Assembly: GCA_964023275.1 (NCBI GenBank)
Contig: OZ029915.1
Span: 40,061,238-40,125,237, forward strand
DNA: 64,000 nucleotides
Direction of reading: 5' to 3'
Source: Norana najaformis
Taxonomy: Eukaryota; Annelida; Clitellata; Crassiclitellata; Hormogastridae
Under the pieces are notes generated by a model. The model was not told where the DNA came from. It worked only from the letters and a program-made list of their open reading frames with translations, and made no database searches. Both the position numbers and the translations under genes were made by a program. Below, piece by piece: positions 11,901-22,800 of the stretch (the first letter of the stretch is position 1; each line of letters begins with the position of its first letter).

Positions 11901-14900
11901 TTAGCACCAGCTGTAGGTTAAAATTGTAATATATTCCCAAGCTATTTGCAAGCGTAACCGAACTTATGTGCACACCGAAACGAGCTTAGGCGGACAAGCG
12001 AACAGCAAGAAATCTAAACAGGAGATACGCTCAACCGACGTCAGCTTCAAAAGACAAGTCATCGACTCTGGTAGACGACATCAGCGACATGTCAGAAGTA
12101 CGGCAAACAACATGAAAATGGCCCATTTGGTCAAAATCCTCAAAGGCCAATGGGGTTTTAAAACAAAGCCGGGCTGACTCAACCTCATAGGTTGGAGTTT
12201 TCCCGCCGTAAGGAACGTGGCCGTCAGGACAGTTGTTTCATGATGCACCGCACTATAACAGAGAACTAGCAGTTCCAAAAAGTGTTTTGCAGTCCTCATT
12301 TTGGTTCATATTCTGTCTCACAAATTAAAGGTACTGTGTTTAAATTAACTCCCTTTTCTCGTCGTTCGCTGTTAAAACCACTGGAACTCCGCCGCTGCCG
12401 TACTCGTCTTCTGCCATTCTCATGTCTGGGTAAAGGAGAAGGGCAACGCTGATCATATTCGTTATGACTCAGCGTCGTTAAACAGCAACTATTACTGCTA
12501 CCACTGCTACTACTTCTACCAATACTACCACTACTACTACTACTACCATTATTATTATTATTATTACTACTACTACTACATTAAGCTGGTTCCCGCGACT
12601 TAGCTTTCGTTGAGCGCTGTAGAAATCTCGAGATTACGATTACGATTACGATTACATTGGAAAGCCTGACTCTTGTTATCATGCTTTATCCAGAACCAGG
12701 ACAGCGCTTTGGCCTGTGTTTTTATGACCGGTCCAAGTCATGGATTTGCTGGAAACGTTTTTCGGTTGGGATAATTTTGTCTGTTGTGATTGGCATTTAG
12801 ACCCAAACTCCTCTTTTCCATTTTGCTTATCCTGCTTTTGGTCTCCCTGACTTCTCGGATTTTAAGTGATTATAGGCCTGAACCACGAAGTGAAAATCAA
12901 CTGACATCGGTAGCTTGATTAGACTAGATTATATTAGATTATACAGTATCAGAGCAGAGTAGATCAGATCAGATTAGATTAGATTAAATCAGAGCAGAGT
13001 AGATCAGATCAGATCAGATTAGATTAAATCAGATTGAACTATGTAACATTACCCAGCTTTCAACGTTTGTAAATCAAAAGTTATCGCTGAACAAACTGTA
13101 TCAGAGAGTTAAAGAAAATGCAACTAAAACAAACCTTGTCTTGCTCTCTGGCAACGCAGAAAGAAATGGGTCACTTTTGAACTGAATAATATTCACTAGG
13201 GCGGTCTTTGTCAAGGGCTATTATCAAATCCACCCAGAATATAGCGGAATGGCAAGATATTCAAGGGGGCGTCTTCCCCACACTAGGCGTTTTGCCCCAC
13301 CCTACCCTATTCTCGTATGCTTAATCTCAAAACTTGCTCGGCATATGTTGTAATATTTGACGTACTTTTACTTCCTATTACAGACGTAATCCCAAACGAA
13401 TAATTAATATACAGCCAGCTCCATTCAATATAAGAGTCATCAAGGGATCGGTACACATCACAGCTACGAGGGATTATGTACAGTACATCGTCTACAATAA
13501 AATTTCCATCAAATTCCGTGAATGGGTAAAACATACAGTCGTTCCAGATGAAACTTATTTCTCCACGCTGAACTTCAATCCTCATCTACAAGTTCCCGGC
13601 TCCTACCTTGGTTAGTCTGTTCGATTTAATTCAGAGACTAGGCTTAGATAACTTCGCAGAGGACAGGTCAATTATTATTTCTTTACAAAATTGTGCTTCG
13701 TTGTAGCTGTTTTCAACCGCAGTCGAGCACAAATTTAACCACAGATATGCCAACTTAGGCCTAACTGTTGCTGACTTTCTGCAAATTAAAAAGGACTACC
13801 AAGAATGATTTTCGACTTCACATGTTATCTCCCAACGACAGCCTACGTAGCTGGCAATTAGACACTATTCGTTTTTCAGACTTGCCAATAGCCTACACAC
13901 ATAATTCAAACATTGTTGGAATTTAGAATATACTATTTTAGTGCGAATACCAAAACTTAGCGATATAACATTTTAACACAATGTAAACGATGCAATATTT
14001 ATGTCACAAGTTCCTCGATGATCAATTTACTAGATTTCTAGCAATTGAGGCGGCCAGCATCGACATTAAAGACTCAGCATAGGCTTACCTTTAAGTAGAC
14101 ATAGGCCTACATGAACTTATTGTGTCTACAAATGTAAACAAAATTCACTATCTATGTTTGAAAAAATAGCGTGGTCGATAACTGTACCAAGTGAACGATA
14201 TTGTGACGATGAAATCTCAAATGTATCCTTTCTTATCGGCAGCTTGAAGGCTAAATTGACGAAGCTTTAAATAGTTCAAAACTTGGCGTCCAGAGCTATC
14301 ACGAAATAGCAGTCATATTACATTGGGCTGAAAATAGTTATAAGCCTCTGCGTGCTAAGTTTCCACAAGATTCATCAGGTGTTTGAGCATAAATACCATT
14401 TTACTTGGAAGCAACAGTCGTTCATTATCACATCGTTGCCACCAAAGTTTTCAGACTGAATTATATTAGATATTGTCTTAAATATCATATTATAAATCAT
14501 ATTTCAGATCAGAATATAATACAATAGAATATATTTTGTTTAACTTTGTATTGCATTTATATGACACGCACTGAGAAATAGTAAGATATATTAATCTTAA
14601 ATAAAACGTGACCAATGCTAGCTCAACAAAAGGGAAGCAATTCCTCGGTAGAACAAAAAATTATCTGTTTCCCTTCAACTCTGTTTACCCCTTTGATGGT
14701 AGCTGCAAAAAATAATCAAGCACATTTAACAGCTGGCAGAACTTCGCGCTAGTAAACAGCGACTGAAAGCGCTTAATAAACTGTAATAATTTGCTCTTAG
14801 GAAATCAATTATAAGGCATGACTCGTGCTCCATTCATCCACAGCGCATCTATAAAGCTAAATGGCGCAGGCAGCTACACGTGGTCACAGGTGGCTGTTGC

Positions 14901-15303
14901 CACAAATGCAGCACAGATTCAGTCATGGATGAATGTTAATTTCTACTTTCGTCTGATAATTAATTGCAAGTTAAAATTGTTCTCAACTTCAGGCATTCCT
15001 GAGACTGACACGGAAAAAAATCTCTTCATTACGCGTTTCAAGAACTGGGGAGATGGTCCATTCAACTGGCCGTGTGGAGGTAAACGAGTTCGTGGCGTCT
15101 GCATATTTTCTGTGAGCGATTTGCCTCTTCTTGCCAGCCGTGTGGAGTTGTTTGCTAACAAGTTTCACATCGATTATGAGCCCCTTGCTCTCGACTGCTT
15201 GGAGGAACTGCATTACAATCGCACTCGCAAAGAAATCTCCAGTGGACCCAGAATCAATAGGACATTCTACGAGGATCTGGATTTCGTTCGAAATCATATA
15301 TAG
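8966..15303 (+). CDS. GCNT-like beta-1,6-N-acetylglucosaminyltransferase, copy 2 (3 exons)
   Basis: Tandem paralogue of the gene at 2212-6456, same strand and same predicted Golgi reaction. Exons are 8966-9990, 13384-13610 and 14993-15303. Exons 2 and 3 have exactly the same lengths (227 and 311 nt) and intron phases as copy 1. The product is about 520 residues. I start at 8966 (MTRLKKVVLMGFF) because basic residues then directly precede the membrane anchor; an in-frame ATG at 8918 would add 16 residues. The stem (about residues 30-140) is longer than in copy 1 and unrelated to it, rich in S/T/N with several N-glycosylation sequons. Catalytic-domain motifs match copy 1, including PDETYFSTL and CIFSVSDLPLLASRVELFAN. 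Intron 1 (9991-13383) holds LINE debris and microsatellites. The coding frame happens to stay open 5' of exon 3 (from 14818), but the TTCAG at 14988-14992 and the match to copy 1 place the exon start at 14993. Confidence 0.88.
10919..11068 (+). pseudogene. LINE ORF2 C-terminal remnant
   Basis: A 49-residue open stretch reads KRPRGRPRTIWTRVVEKDLD then DRKKWHRIIDQTML before TAG. The GRPR-x-W ... DR-x-W pattern is the usual C-terminus of RTE- and related LINE ORF2 proteins. The rest of the element is missing. It lies in intron 1 of GCNT copy 2. Confidence 0.6.
11076..11292. repeat. GAA/GAG-rich array with a 15-bp higher-order unit
   Basis: Purine-only strand: (GGA)n at 11083-11122, then repeats of GAAGAAGAACGCGAA, then (GAA)n. 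Open frames across it (poly-Arg/Glu) are a by-product of composition. It separates two unrelated LINE remnants. Confidence 0.9.
11320..11762 (+). pseudogene. Decayed LINE reverse-transcriptase fragment
   Basis: In shifting frames one reads DITPADNYRSI (the usual PxDYRPISL region), then LQFGF, FVTHGSPLYMAALDATKALN (RT motif A, xALDxxKAFD-like), then IRQGSILSPVF (RT motif B region) at about 11726-11762. There are frameshifts at about 11440 and 11715. It is truncated by a (TA)n(TG)n tract. It lies in intron 1 of GCNT copy 2. Confidence 0.6.
11762..11873. repeat. (TA)n followed by (TG)n microsatellite
   Basis: TATATATATA tract, then TGTGTGTGTAGGTGTGTGTG variants, directly after the decayed RT fragment. 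Confidence 0.9.
12484..12582. repeat. (TAC)n/(TTA)n trinucleotide repeats
   Basis: ACTACTACTACTACTACCAT, then (TAT)n, then (TAC)n, directly before a LINE family A 3' end. Confidence 0.9.
12584..12655 (+). repeat. LINE family A 3'-end copy
   Basis: AAGCTGGTTCCCGCGACTTA, GAGCGCTGTAGAAATC and tail (GATTAC)n, only about 70 bases long. It follows a (TAC)/(TTA) trinucleotide tract, in intron 1 of GCNT copy 2. Confidence 0.75.
12915..13036. repeat. (GATTA)/(GATCA) degenerate tandem repeat
   Basis: Words AGATTAGATTA and CAGATCAGATCAGATTAG alternate. A longer unit containing AATCAGAGCAGAGTAGATCA appears twice (near 12950 and 12988). It resembles an expanded LINE tail. Confidence 0.8.
13611..14992. 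other. Intron 2 of GCNT copy 2, no further feature
   Basis: AT-rich, stops in all frames, no repeat recognised. It is not alignable by eye to intron 2 of copy 1 (5191-6145) apart from the splice sites. Confidence 0.5.
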
Positions 15304-15721
15304 CAACAGCAGTGCACATTTAAACGCCTATCATAGTCTTCATTTGCGAGTCATTTTTTAATGTAATTGCAAATACTTGGAATGAAATTTCTGTGCTGGT
15401 TCTACCTCCTTCCTCTTCTCCTCTTCCTGTTCTCTTATCTTTCTTTCCTCTCCAATTCCAATCAATATCAACTGCAGCTGTCTACCTATCTATCTGCTTG
15501 GCCTTTGGATCTGGACTTGAAATCGAACCTGACCATACCCGTTTCACCATTTTGTTTGTTTTTAGTTTTACAAAGCACCTTTAATCCTTTATAGAAGCTG
15601 GTTTCCACGACTAAGTTTTTGGGGAGCTGAAGAAGTCTGAAAATTAGTATTACGATTACTTCTCAACCAAACTCTGCACATGGATTGTAAGCCAGTATAG
15701 TTTCCACTGCATATTTAATCG

Positions 15722-15889
15722 TTAACCTCCGCTCTGACTGTCTGACTGCCTGACTTCTGGATCTTGACCTGGAACCGAATCCTTTTGCCTATCGATTTTG
15801 TTTTGACTGAGCGCCTGTGATTCAGCTGGTTCCCGCGACTTAGCTTTCGTTGGGCGCTGTAGAAATCTCGAGATTACGATTACGATGAC
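15722..15889 (+). repeat. LINE family A 3'-end copy
   Basis: CTGACTGTCTGACTGCCTGA, TTGCCTATCGATTTTGTTTT, then the conserved 3' UTR and GATTACGATTACGAT tail. It is about 170 bases and lies 420 bases downstream of GCNT copy 2. Confidence 0.75.
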
Positions 15890-17018
15890 TCTGTCTTTGT
15901 CGCGCGCTGCCAAGATGTGGACTTTTGTTGGACACATGTCGTCTGTGTCGTGGAGCCGTTTATCTGCGATGTCTTCTTCATGTCGTGCCTACTCTAAATC
16001 CCAGCATCACGGTCCCAATGAAAATATCCATCGCTATAGACATAATCGTGTGTTCGCATTGCCGTGTATATCTTGTTAATGCGCAATTAGTGTTTTGCGA
16101 GCGCTTCGTGGATGGAGTGATTCTTATTCTTTGATGCAACTAGTGTAACAGTATGCTTTAATACTGTTCTATACTTTATTATAATCTAGTAAGACAACTA
16201 CAATCTGAGTGCTCGAGAATACTTTTTAACTACAAACCAGGTTTGCGGTTCATATAGTTCGTCAATTTTGCGCCAGCTGAAGTCAGTCACTCATTGAAGG
16301 ACATCGGGACTGTGGAACATCAATTTTAGGCCTACAGATTTAAAAGCTGGGGACACTGAAGTGGACAGTAGGCCTACGGAATCCTGGTTAATCCTTTTAG
16401 TTCCAACTGGGGGTCTAAAACTCGTCCAGCGAGGTACGGGGCTGTGTCCTGCCCGCTGGTAACTTTTGATGAATTTTATGACAAAATTTAAGCAATTTTG
16501 TAAACGGTCAATTTCAATGGTCAGTCCGACGAGAAGGAAAGACAGCATAAGGAAAATACTCATCCTGAAACAAAAACAGTATTGAGCCGAGAACGAAAAG
16601 ACGCCAATTATGACTTACCAGACAGTGCTAGCAGCTTGTGGAAATGTAGCCTAACAAACCAGAACCCTAACAACAGAAAAGGCCCTGCTGCCAAGAGCAG
16701 TAGGCTACTCACTAAAGCTGAGTCGATATATCAGTTATTTAAGTCCGTAGGGGTTTTCGGTATTTCTCAGTATTTTTTCAAAGTCGGTTCGGTTTCTGTT
16801 TCTTTTTTTCTAAATATCGCGATATCGGTATTGGTTTTGTGTGTTTTATGCCTTAAGTTTACAGTCCGATTTTGATGTTGTGCAGTAGGCCTCTACAGTT
16901 CGGATCTGTAGGCCTGCATTGTGCAGTGCTGCTTGACTGTCAGAAAATGTATGTTAAAAGTTACATACATTTCATGTGTTCAACTACATGTGTCATCAGT
17001 TCTTAAAATGTCTGTACT

Positions 17019-17250
17019 TCGTAATCGTAATATCTACAGCGCCCAATGAAAGCCAAGTCGCGAGAAATAGCTTATTCGCAGGCGCTCAAAACAAAATCGA
17101 TAGGCAGGAAGAGCTCAGTGCCAGGTCAAGATACAAGACACAAGCAGGCAGGCAGGCAGTCAGACGGCTATGTTGGATGGTGTTTGGAATTGAACCGGAA
17201 AGTGAGATAAGGAGAAGATCAAGAATCAGGATTCGATTTGTGGAAGAGGA
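17019..17250 (-). repeat. LINE family A 3'-end copy, inverted
   Basis: On the plus strand it begins CGTAATCGTAATATCTACAG and continues with CAAAACAAAATCGATAGGC, the reverse complement of the family A 3' end. It is the only clear minus-strand copy of this family in the window. Confidence 0.7.
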
Positions 17251-17524
17251 GTAGCTTCAGTTTTAAGTGAAAGACCTGCGCAGCGATTGCAAGAGGTGAA
17301 GTGTTGGCGAGTTCGTTTAGGTCTAATATAGGTCTAATGGGTAGTTCTGTACATGACGCCTCAATCATACGGAATGAAATATTTGTGAGATAAGGGGCTG
17401 TAACAGCCCACTGTTCAGTTTTGTAGGGTTTTTCTTCAGTTCTCCGTATTTTTCGGTTACCGAATACCGATTCCGGTTTTTCTGATATTTCGATATCGGT
17501 TCGGTATCAGTTAAACTGACTCAC

Positions 17525-17625
17525 CATTCAAAAACGGGCAGCGATAGTAAAGTATCTCACCCTATCAATTCAGTGAAAAATGAGCAGGGTCGAGGTCATA
17601 CTGTCGCTATAGAAAAACATGTACA
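17525..17625 (+). repeat. Dispersed repeat, family D, partial
   Basis: AAAACGGGCAGCGATAGTAA, CAATTCAGTGAAAAATGAGC and AGGGTCGAGGTCATACTGTC match the second half of 59936-60060. Confidence 0.6.
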
Positions 17626-17840
17626 TGTACATTTAGGACCTACAGTTAGTGGGCCCATTAAGTCGACGACCGGCAAAAGAAAAACAATCGTAAAATCTTT
17701 ATCTGAGTAAAGTGGCGTAAAATTAAACAATTAATGCCATACCTTCCTAGCTGGTCATACCTTAGTAAGTTCGAAACAACAACCTACGCCTCCAAATTCC
17801 CCCCCCCCCCCGCCGTCGCCGCCGATCTCAAACATCTGGC

Positions 17841-17890
17841 GCTCAGCACGGCCATCTAAATAGGCTCCTATTTAGATGGCCGTGGCTCAG
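17841..17890. other. Perfect hairpin flanked by 6-bp direct repeats
   Basis: Arms 17847-17863 and 17868-17884 are exact 17-base inverted copies (CACGGCCATCTAAATAG) around a 4-base loop. GCTCAG sits immediately on each side (17841-17846 and 17885-17890). It lies in intergenic DNA next to a poly-C/GCC tract (17799-17825). Function unknown. Confidence 0.9.
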
Positions 17891-18907
17891 CCGCCGATAA
17901 TTATGTCTGAGGCGAGTAATCGATTGCAAAAGAGAATCAAGTAGTTTTTTAGTACTCGAGAATTTCTGCTATTTTCCTTGTTTACTAGGCTAATTGCTTC
18001 AGTGAACTAGATGCAAATCTAGCTCAAAGCCTCAAACGAATGCTTTCAATTCCATCTGTTATCAATTTTACGTGGAAGACTTGGGATCACAGAAGTCAAA
18101 AGCAATATACTGCCTACTCTGCCACTATAAACCATGCCAACTGCCTCGCATTTTATAGCTTTATGAATATGCTTCAGTGAAAATGGTCCTCATTCCCACC
18201 TCCAGCTTTTGGTTCTGTTCTGTTCATTCCCCTTTCTGCAAACTCATAAAAGGTTAGTAGGTTAAAGCTAGTGAACTCTTCAAATACTGCTGTGTGTGCG
18301 ATCCACCTCTTTACCTCGTATTACTCGCAGTGGCCTAAATTAACTGCGACACAGCGCTCTAAGCTTGCCCTGTCACAGAAATGTGCTGCGCCAATAGTTC
18401 TGCCGGTAACGATACTATTCATTTATTTCCCTTATTCTGTATGAATAGAGAAACAAGTTTTCAACTAGTATAATATAGTACAGCCCAGTCATAACTATCA
18501 TAGAGATGTAGTAAAAATCTCTTTTCAAATACTTGACAAGTGCCTCAATCTGTTTAAAAGGTATCTCTTTCATATTCTCCAACAACCTCAGTGATAAAAA
18601 GCTCATACATGCCATATGATCAGTATAAAATGTGAAACTGTTCCCATACATAAATGCAAAAAAGAAAACTCACATCAGTGTAAAAAAAAGAAAAATAACA
18701 GCTGGTCAGTGGAGGTCCAGTAGACAATATATCTTGAAACAAAAGTATTTTATTAAGACACCAATGCTACAAAGGACAGTACAAAGGCTGACGATAAAGA
18801 CCAATGACGAATACTGAAAAAGCTACAGAATATGCTAAATAATCAAAGTATGTCTATTATAAATATGAGACTTTAAATAACAGCACAGTCTGCCATGTGC
18901 ATATATA

Positions 18908-19087
18908 CACTGTGTCCGGAAAAATTCCAAGGCTTTACGGTAAATATGAAAATAATTAGTAAACATTAATCGATTTTTAAAATTCCAAAAACGGATCAAA
19001 AAGGTTTTTAAATTTTTAAATTGATTATTATCTACTATAGTTTTTTCATTCATATTTTAGAGCCTTGGAATTTTTCCGGACACAGTG
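18908..19087. mobile_element. Tc1/mariner-like MITE, 180 bp
   Basis: Perfect terminal inverted repeats of 27 bases, beginning CACTGTGTCCGGAAAAATTC on each strand end, flanked directly by TA (18906-18907 and 19088-19089). The interior is AT-rich and non-coding. This is the architecture of a Tc1/mariner-derived miniature element. It lies 3' of the DOCK gene next to a long (TA)n tract. Confidence 0.88.
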
Positions 19088-19102
19088 TATGTATATATAT
19101 GC

Positions 19103-19242
<140 letters not shown>

Positions 19243-19408
19243 AAGTACATACACAGATATATATAAGTATGCATATATATATATATGCAAATATACATAT
19301 ATGTATACAAAAATACTCTGAATAACACATATGTATATATTTAAATACTCTCTCCTACCAGTACCTGGTTTCAAGACAAGTGTACACAATTGCAAATATG
19401 GAAGCATT

Positions 19409-19414
19409 TTTATT
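19409..19414 (-). terminator. Possible polyadenylation signal of the DOCK gene
   Basis: AATAAA on the minus strand, about 450 bases after the stop of the spliced terminal exon (19862). It is the first such hexamer I saw downstream. The region is AT-rich, so this is only a candidate. Confidence 0.3.
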
Positions 19415-19861
19415 TAATTTACTAAATTCTTCAAGTTATAATCTAAAGATAATCTGTAAAATGACACTGGCCTGAAAACACTTAATTCGGGAATAATAAA
19501 GTCAAAACGTTGTTCACAACAAAATGCAAATTACTCCCTACTGATCGCCCAAAGAATCTTAGTACAAGAATCATAATCGCTTGATCTTTCAACACTCAGT
19601 TTTCACGATCGTCATGCAGAGCTTATAATACAAGAAAGTTTACAATTTACAAGGAAAAGCAGTTTACACTTCTAGAAAGACCTGATGTTTCTTGACATCT
19701 GCATACAACTGCAGATATACAAACACCTTAAAAGCTGTTAAAACTAATTCAGTTTCTAAAATGACATAGACTGAATTCCTACAGAAAGCAGACCAAAGAA
19801 AATCTTGCTCGCATGATCAGCAGACAGTCCTGGTTACATCAACGGACAGATGTGACGAAAC

Positions 19862-22800
19862 TCATGCCTCACTGTAGTCAATAACTTGTTGCTTCCTATC
19901 CCTGAAACACACAGCATATGACCAGCATCAATACAGATAAGGTTTCACACCACTAAACCTTTGATCCAGAAAAAGCAGAAAAGTTCCAATTTGCTTACAA
20001 CAGTTAATTCAAAGGGTTATGTTTCCTGCAGAAAATCTTGCCAACAAATGCAAGTCAAAGAATGCATATAAAGCGAAATCATTTACGAAAATAGAAGTTC
20101 CTGGTTACTTATGTTAAATTGCAATTTTCCCTTTACTTTCAATAAGAACTAGCCATGAACACTAGTGTCAAGTGTGGTCCATGAGGCAAAAAGTCCAGCT
20201 ACACAGAATGCGTGAATGATTTCTAAACAATAAAGTGATGCATTAATACAGTAAATATTGCAAAACCATTCTTCAGTAAATGTGTCTGATTTCTAACATG
20301 GAATCAAAACAAGTTCTGCTTGTTGCTTTGCCCCAAGTAAGAAAGTACAGTAGTCATCAATCAAAAACTGAAATTGTACAATCATAAATATTGGGTTAAA
20401 ATTTTGATTAGTCTGTTCTGTTCTATGTGCAGCATTGAGTTTCAGAATCCTTAAAATGTTTTTCTGCAAATAACACTATAAGTGAGATGCCAGACCTTTT
20501 ATGTTTTCTTTTGATGGTACTTGTGTGAATCGTGGAGGAGATGAGAGGAGTGAGCTGCAGTTTGATGTGTTGGTAATTCCTTTCCAGTTCCTTCTGATAT
20601 TCCTTCTGATCGGGACCAATCAACGTCTTGTTCTTGTGCAGAGCATCACCACATCTTAGAAAAAATCAACAGATCTTGTAAAAATAGTTCACATTCAATA
20701 AAGTCAGAGAAAGTCTTCAGAAAGTGTATTCAGTATAAAATATTTCTCCATGTCAATATTTTCAGTAGCAAATTCATTCACACATTAAAATCAAATATCA
20801 TAACTGAAACTGCACAAAACTTATAGCAAACACAGAAAATCTGTAAATAACAAAAGCTATCTTATACTAATAAGCACATCTGAGAAGTTTCTCTTGAAAA
20901 GGTGTTATACAAATTTGAGATTATAATTACAATAATATAACTAAGAAAAATATTCTTTTGAACTTAATAACAGTGAACAATGAATAGTTTTTGGATCAGA
21001 CTACTGCCAGTGTGGCATGGTGGTCTATATGTAACATGTTTGGTCAAAGATCATGCGGTTGTGGGTTCGACTCCGTGTAACGATCCTTAGCAGGTTGTTT
21101 GTGCACATTGTGCCTCTGTCACCAAGCAGTAAAATTTGGTACCGGTATAAGCTGGGAAGTAAACGGCAAGTCCTGCAATGCACTAGCCCTGTGTCCAGGA
21201 TTTTGGGATTCGTCCATTGCCGGCTCAAGGGCCAAGAAAAGGAGATGAGCGCCTCCCTTACATCTCACTTGTGAGATATGGGATACTGTATTTAAATGCC
21301 ACATTACAAGCACAATCCAATCACAAAAAATCACTGTACAAGTTTTTGCAACAGAATACAAATGGAAAGCTAGAAAACACAGACCAGCTATGCAAAATCA
21401 CAGTAAATGTCGAAATGTTCAATGAACCTGAGTCTTCATTCATTGTAACCAAGTTTTATTATTATTATTATTATTAATTGGCAATTTCAGTGGTGCCGCT
21501 GTCTGAAGCAAAAGGCATCAACCACTGGTGCATCAAAATCTAGCTCCAATCAGGTCACTACCTAAAAGTCAGTCCATACTTAGTCCCAACATATACCATA
21601 TATTAAAAGGTTATTAAATTTGTATTTCCTTTTTCAATTTTTGGGTCAATCAATAAATTAGGAATAAAAGACAGTTGGAAATGATGTAATAAGAGCCACT
21701 GACACAGGTAAGTCAGCAGCTTACTTTTTGAGAAAGTCCTTGAAGCAGCTGCGGAGTTTGTTGTGGTGTTTTGATGGAAGTTCACCATCAATTAGTGGCT
21801 GAAGAAACACAAGTGCCACTTCCACTGGACCCTGACAACAGCAATACAAAGACAGAACTGCATATTCAGACAGATGTGACTCAATCGGTGATTCAGATTA
21901 ACAACTGATACTCAAAATACTACAAGCTCAAACTAAAGTACATCATCTTCCACCAAATCAAACCTTTAAAATAGTATGAAGAAAATGTTTTATTAGCCAT
22001 ACTGTTTTTTATATGAAAATTAGCCACATACATGTCAAAGCAACTCAAATGCCAGGTTTTTTACTACTAGCTATCTTATAAAGAAGGGCAAAATACGGTT
22101 TGTAAAATAAATTCTTTACCAAGTAGGCCGGAAAACAGATATGTAACAATGCAAAGTAATGAAAGAAAACTGACCAAATAAAAATGACCATCTGACCTGG
22201 TTTACTGTTGTACCGATGCAGCCCTGTAGAACCATCTGCAGCATTTTTGCATCCGGAGGTTCCTGGCAAAGTGCCAACCCCAACTCCTTTGTTTTCTTCT
22301 GAATGTCTTCAATGGCCACCTCAATTGGTGACAGAATCAGCTAAAACAACCAAAACATATCCAAATGGCATGAGTTTCAATGATCTTCTTTGGGTAAATT
22401 TAATTAACTTCATGAATAATCAGCAAGTTACCAATCAACAGACTAAGTAGTAGTCAGCTGCCACAATGCTTCTTCTTTAGAGTAATTGTTTCTCCTCTAT
22501 TCCACCCTCAGAATGACCTTTACATTTGTTTAGCACTTGCTGACACCCTATGCCAAAGCTTGCTTTCCCCTGAAATATGCAATTCTGCCTAATCTCGAAT
22601 CCTGTTTGTAATAAATGGTGCTTCATAATATGGTCAGGGTTCTGGGCATGGTAGCTGACTGGCTAGAGCACTTGGCTAGGAAAGCAAAGTGTATGGGTTC
22701 GAGTCTCACCTGAGATGGGTTACTATGTAGGGACCTTGAACAAGTCCTTCACTCACAGTTGCTCAGCGCTATTGACTGGTGCTTTGTCATTTGATAATGG

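Larger units (their letters stand above)
15890..18840. other. Intergenic DNA, GCNT copy 2 to DOCK
   Basis: The genes converge here. Apart from listed repeats, two tracts rich in CGATATCGGT / TTCGGTATC words (16730-16840 and 17430-17515) may be the two ends of an older DNA transposon that took in the inverted LINE 3' end at 17019-17250. No gene is seen. Confidence 0.4.

Noticed and set aside
14818..14992. N-terminal extension of GCNT copy 2 exon 3 (MTRAPFIHSAS...)
   Set aside because: In frame by chance; a TTCAG acceptor and exact equivalence with copy 1 place the exon start at 14993.
22656..22720. Possible genuine tRNA gene
   Set aside because: Only box A/B-like words survive, no clover-leaf stem pairing is evident, and the body recurs as a SINE.
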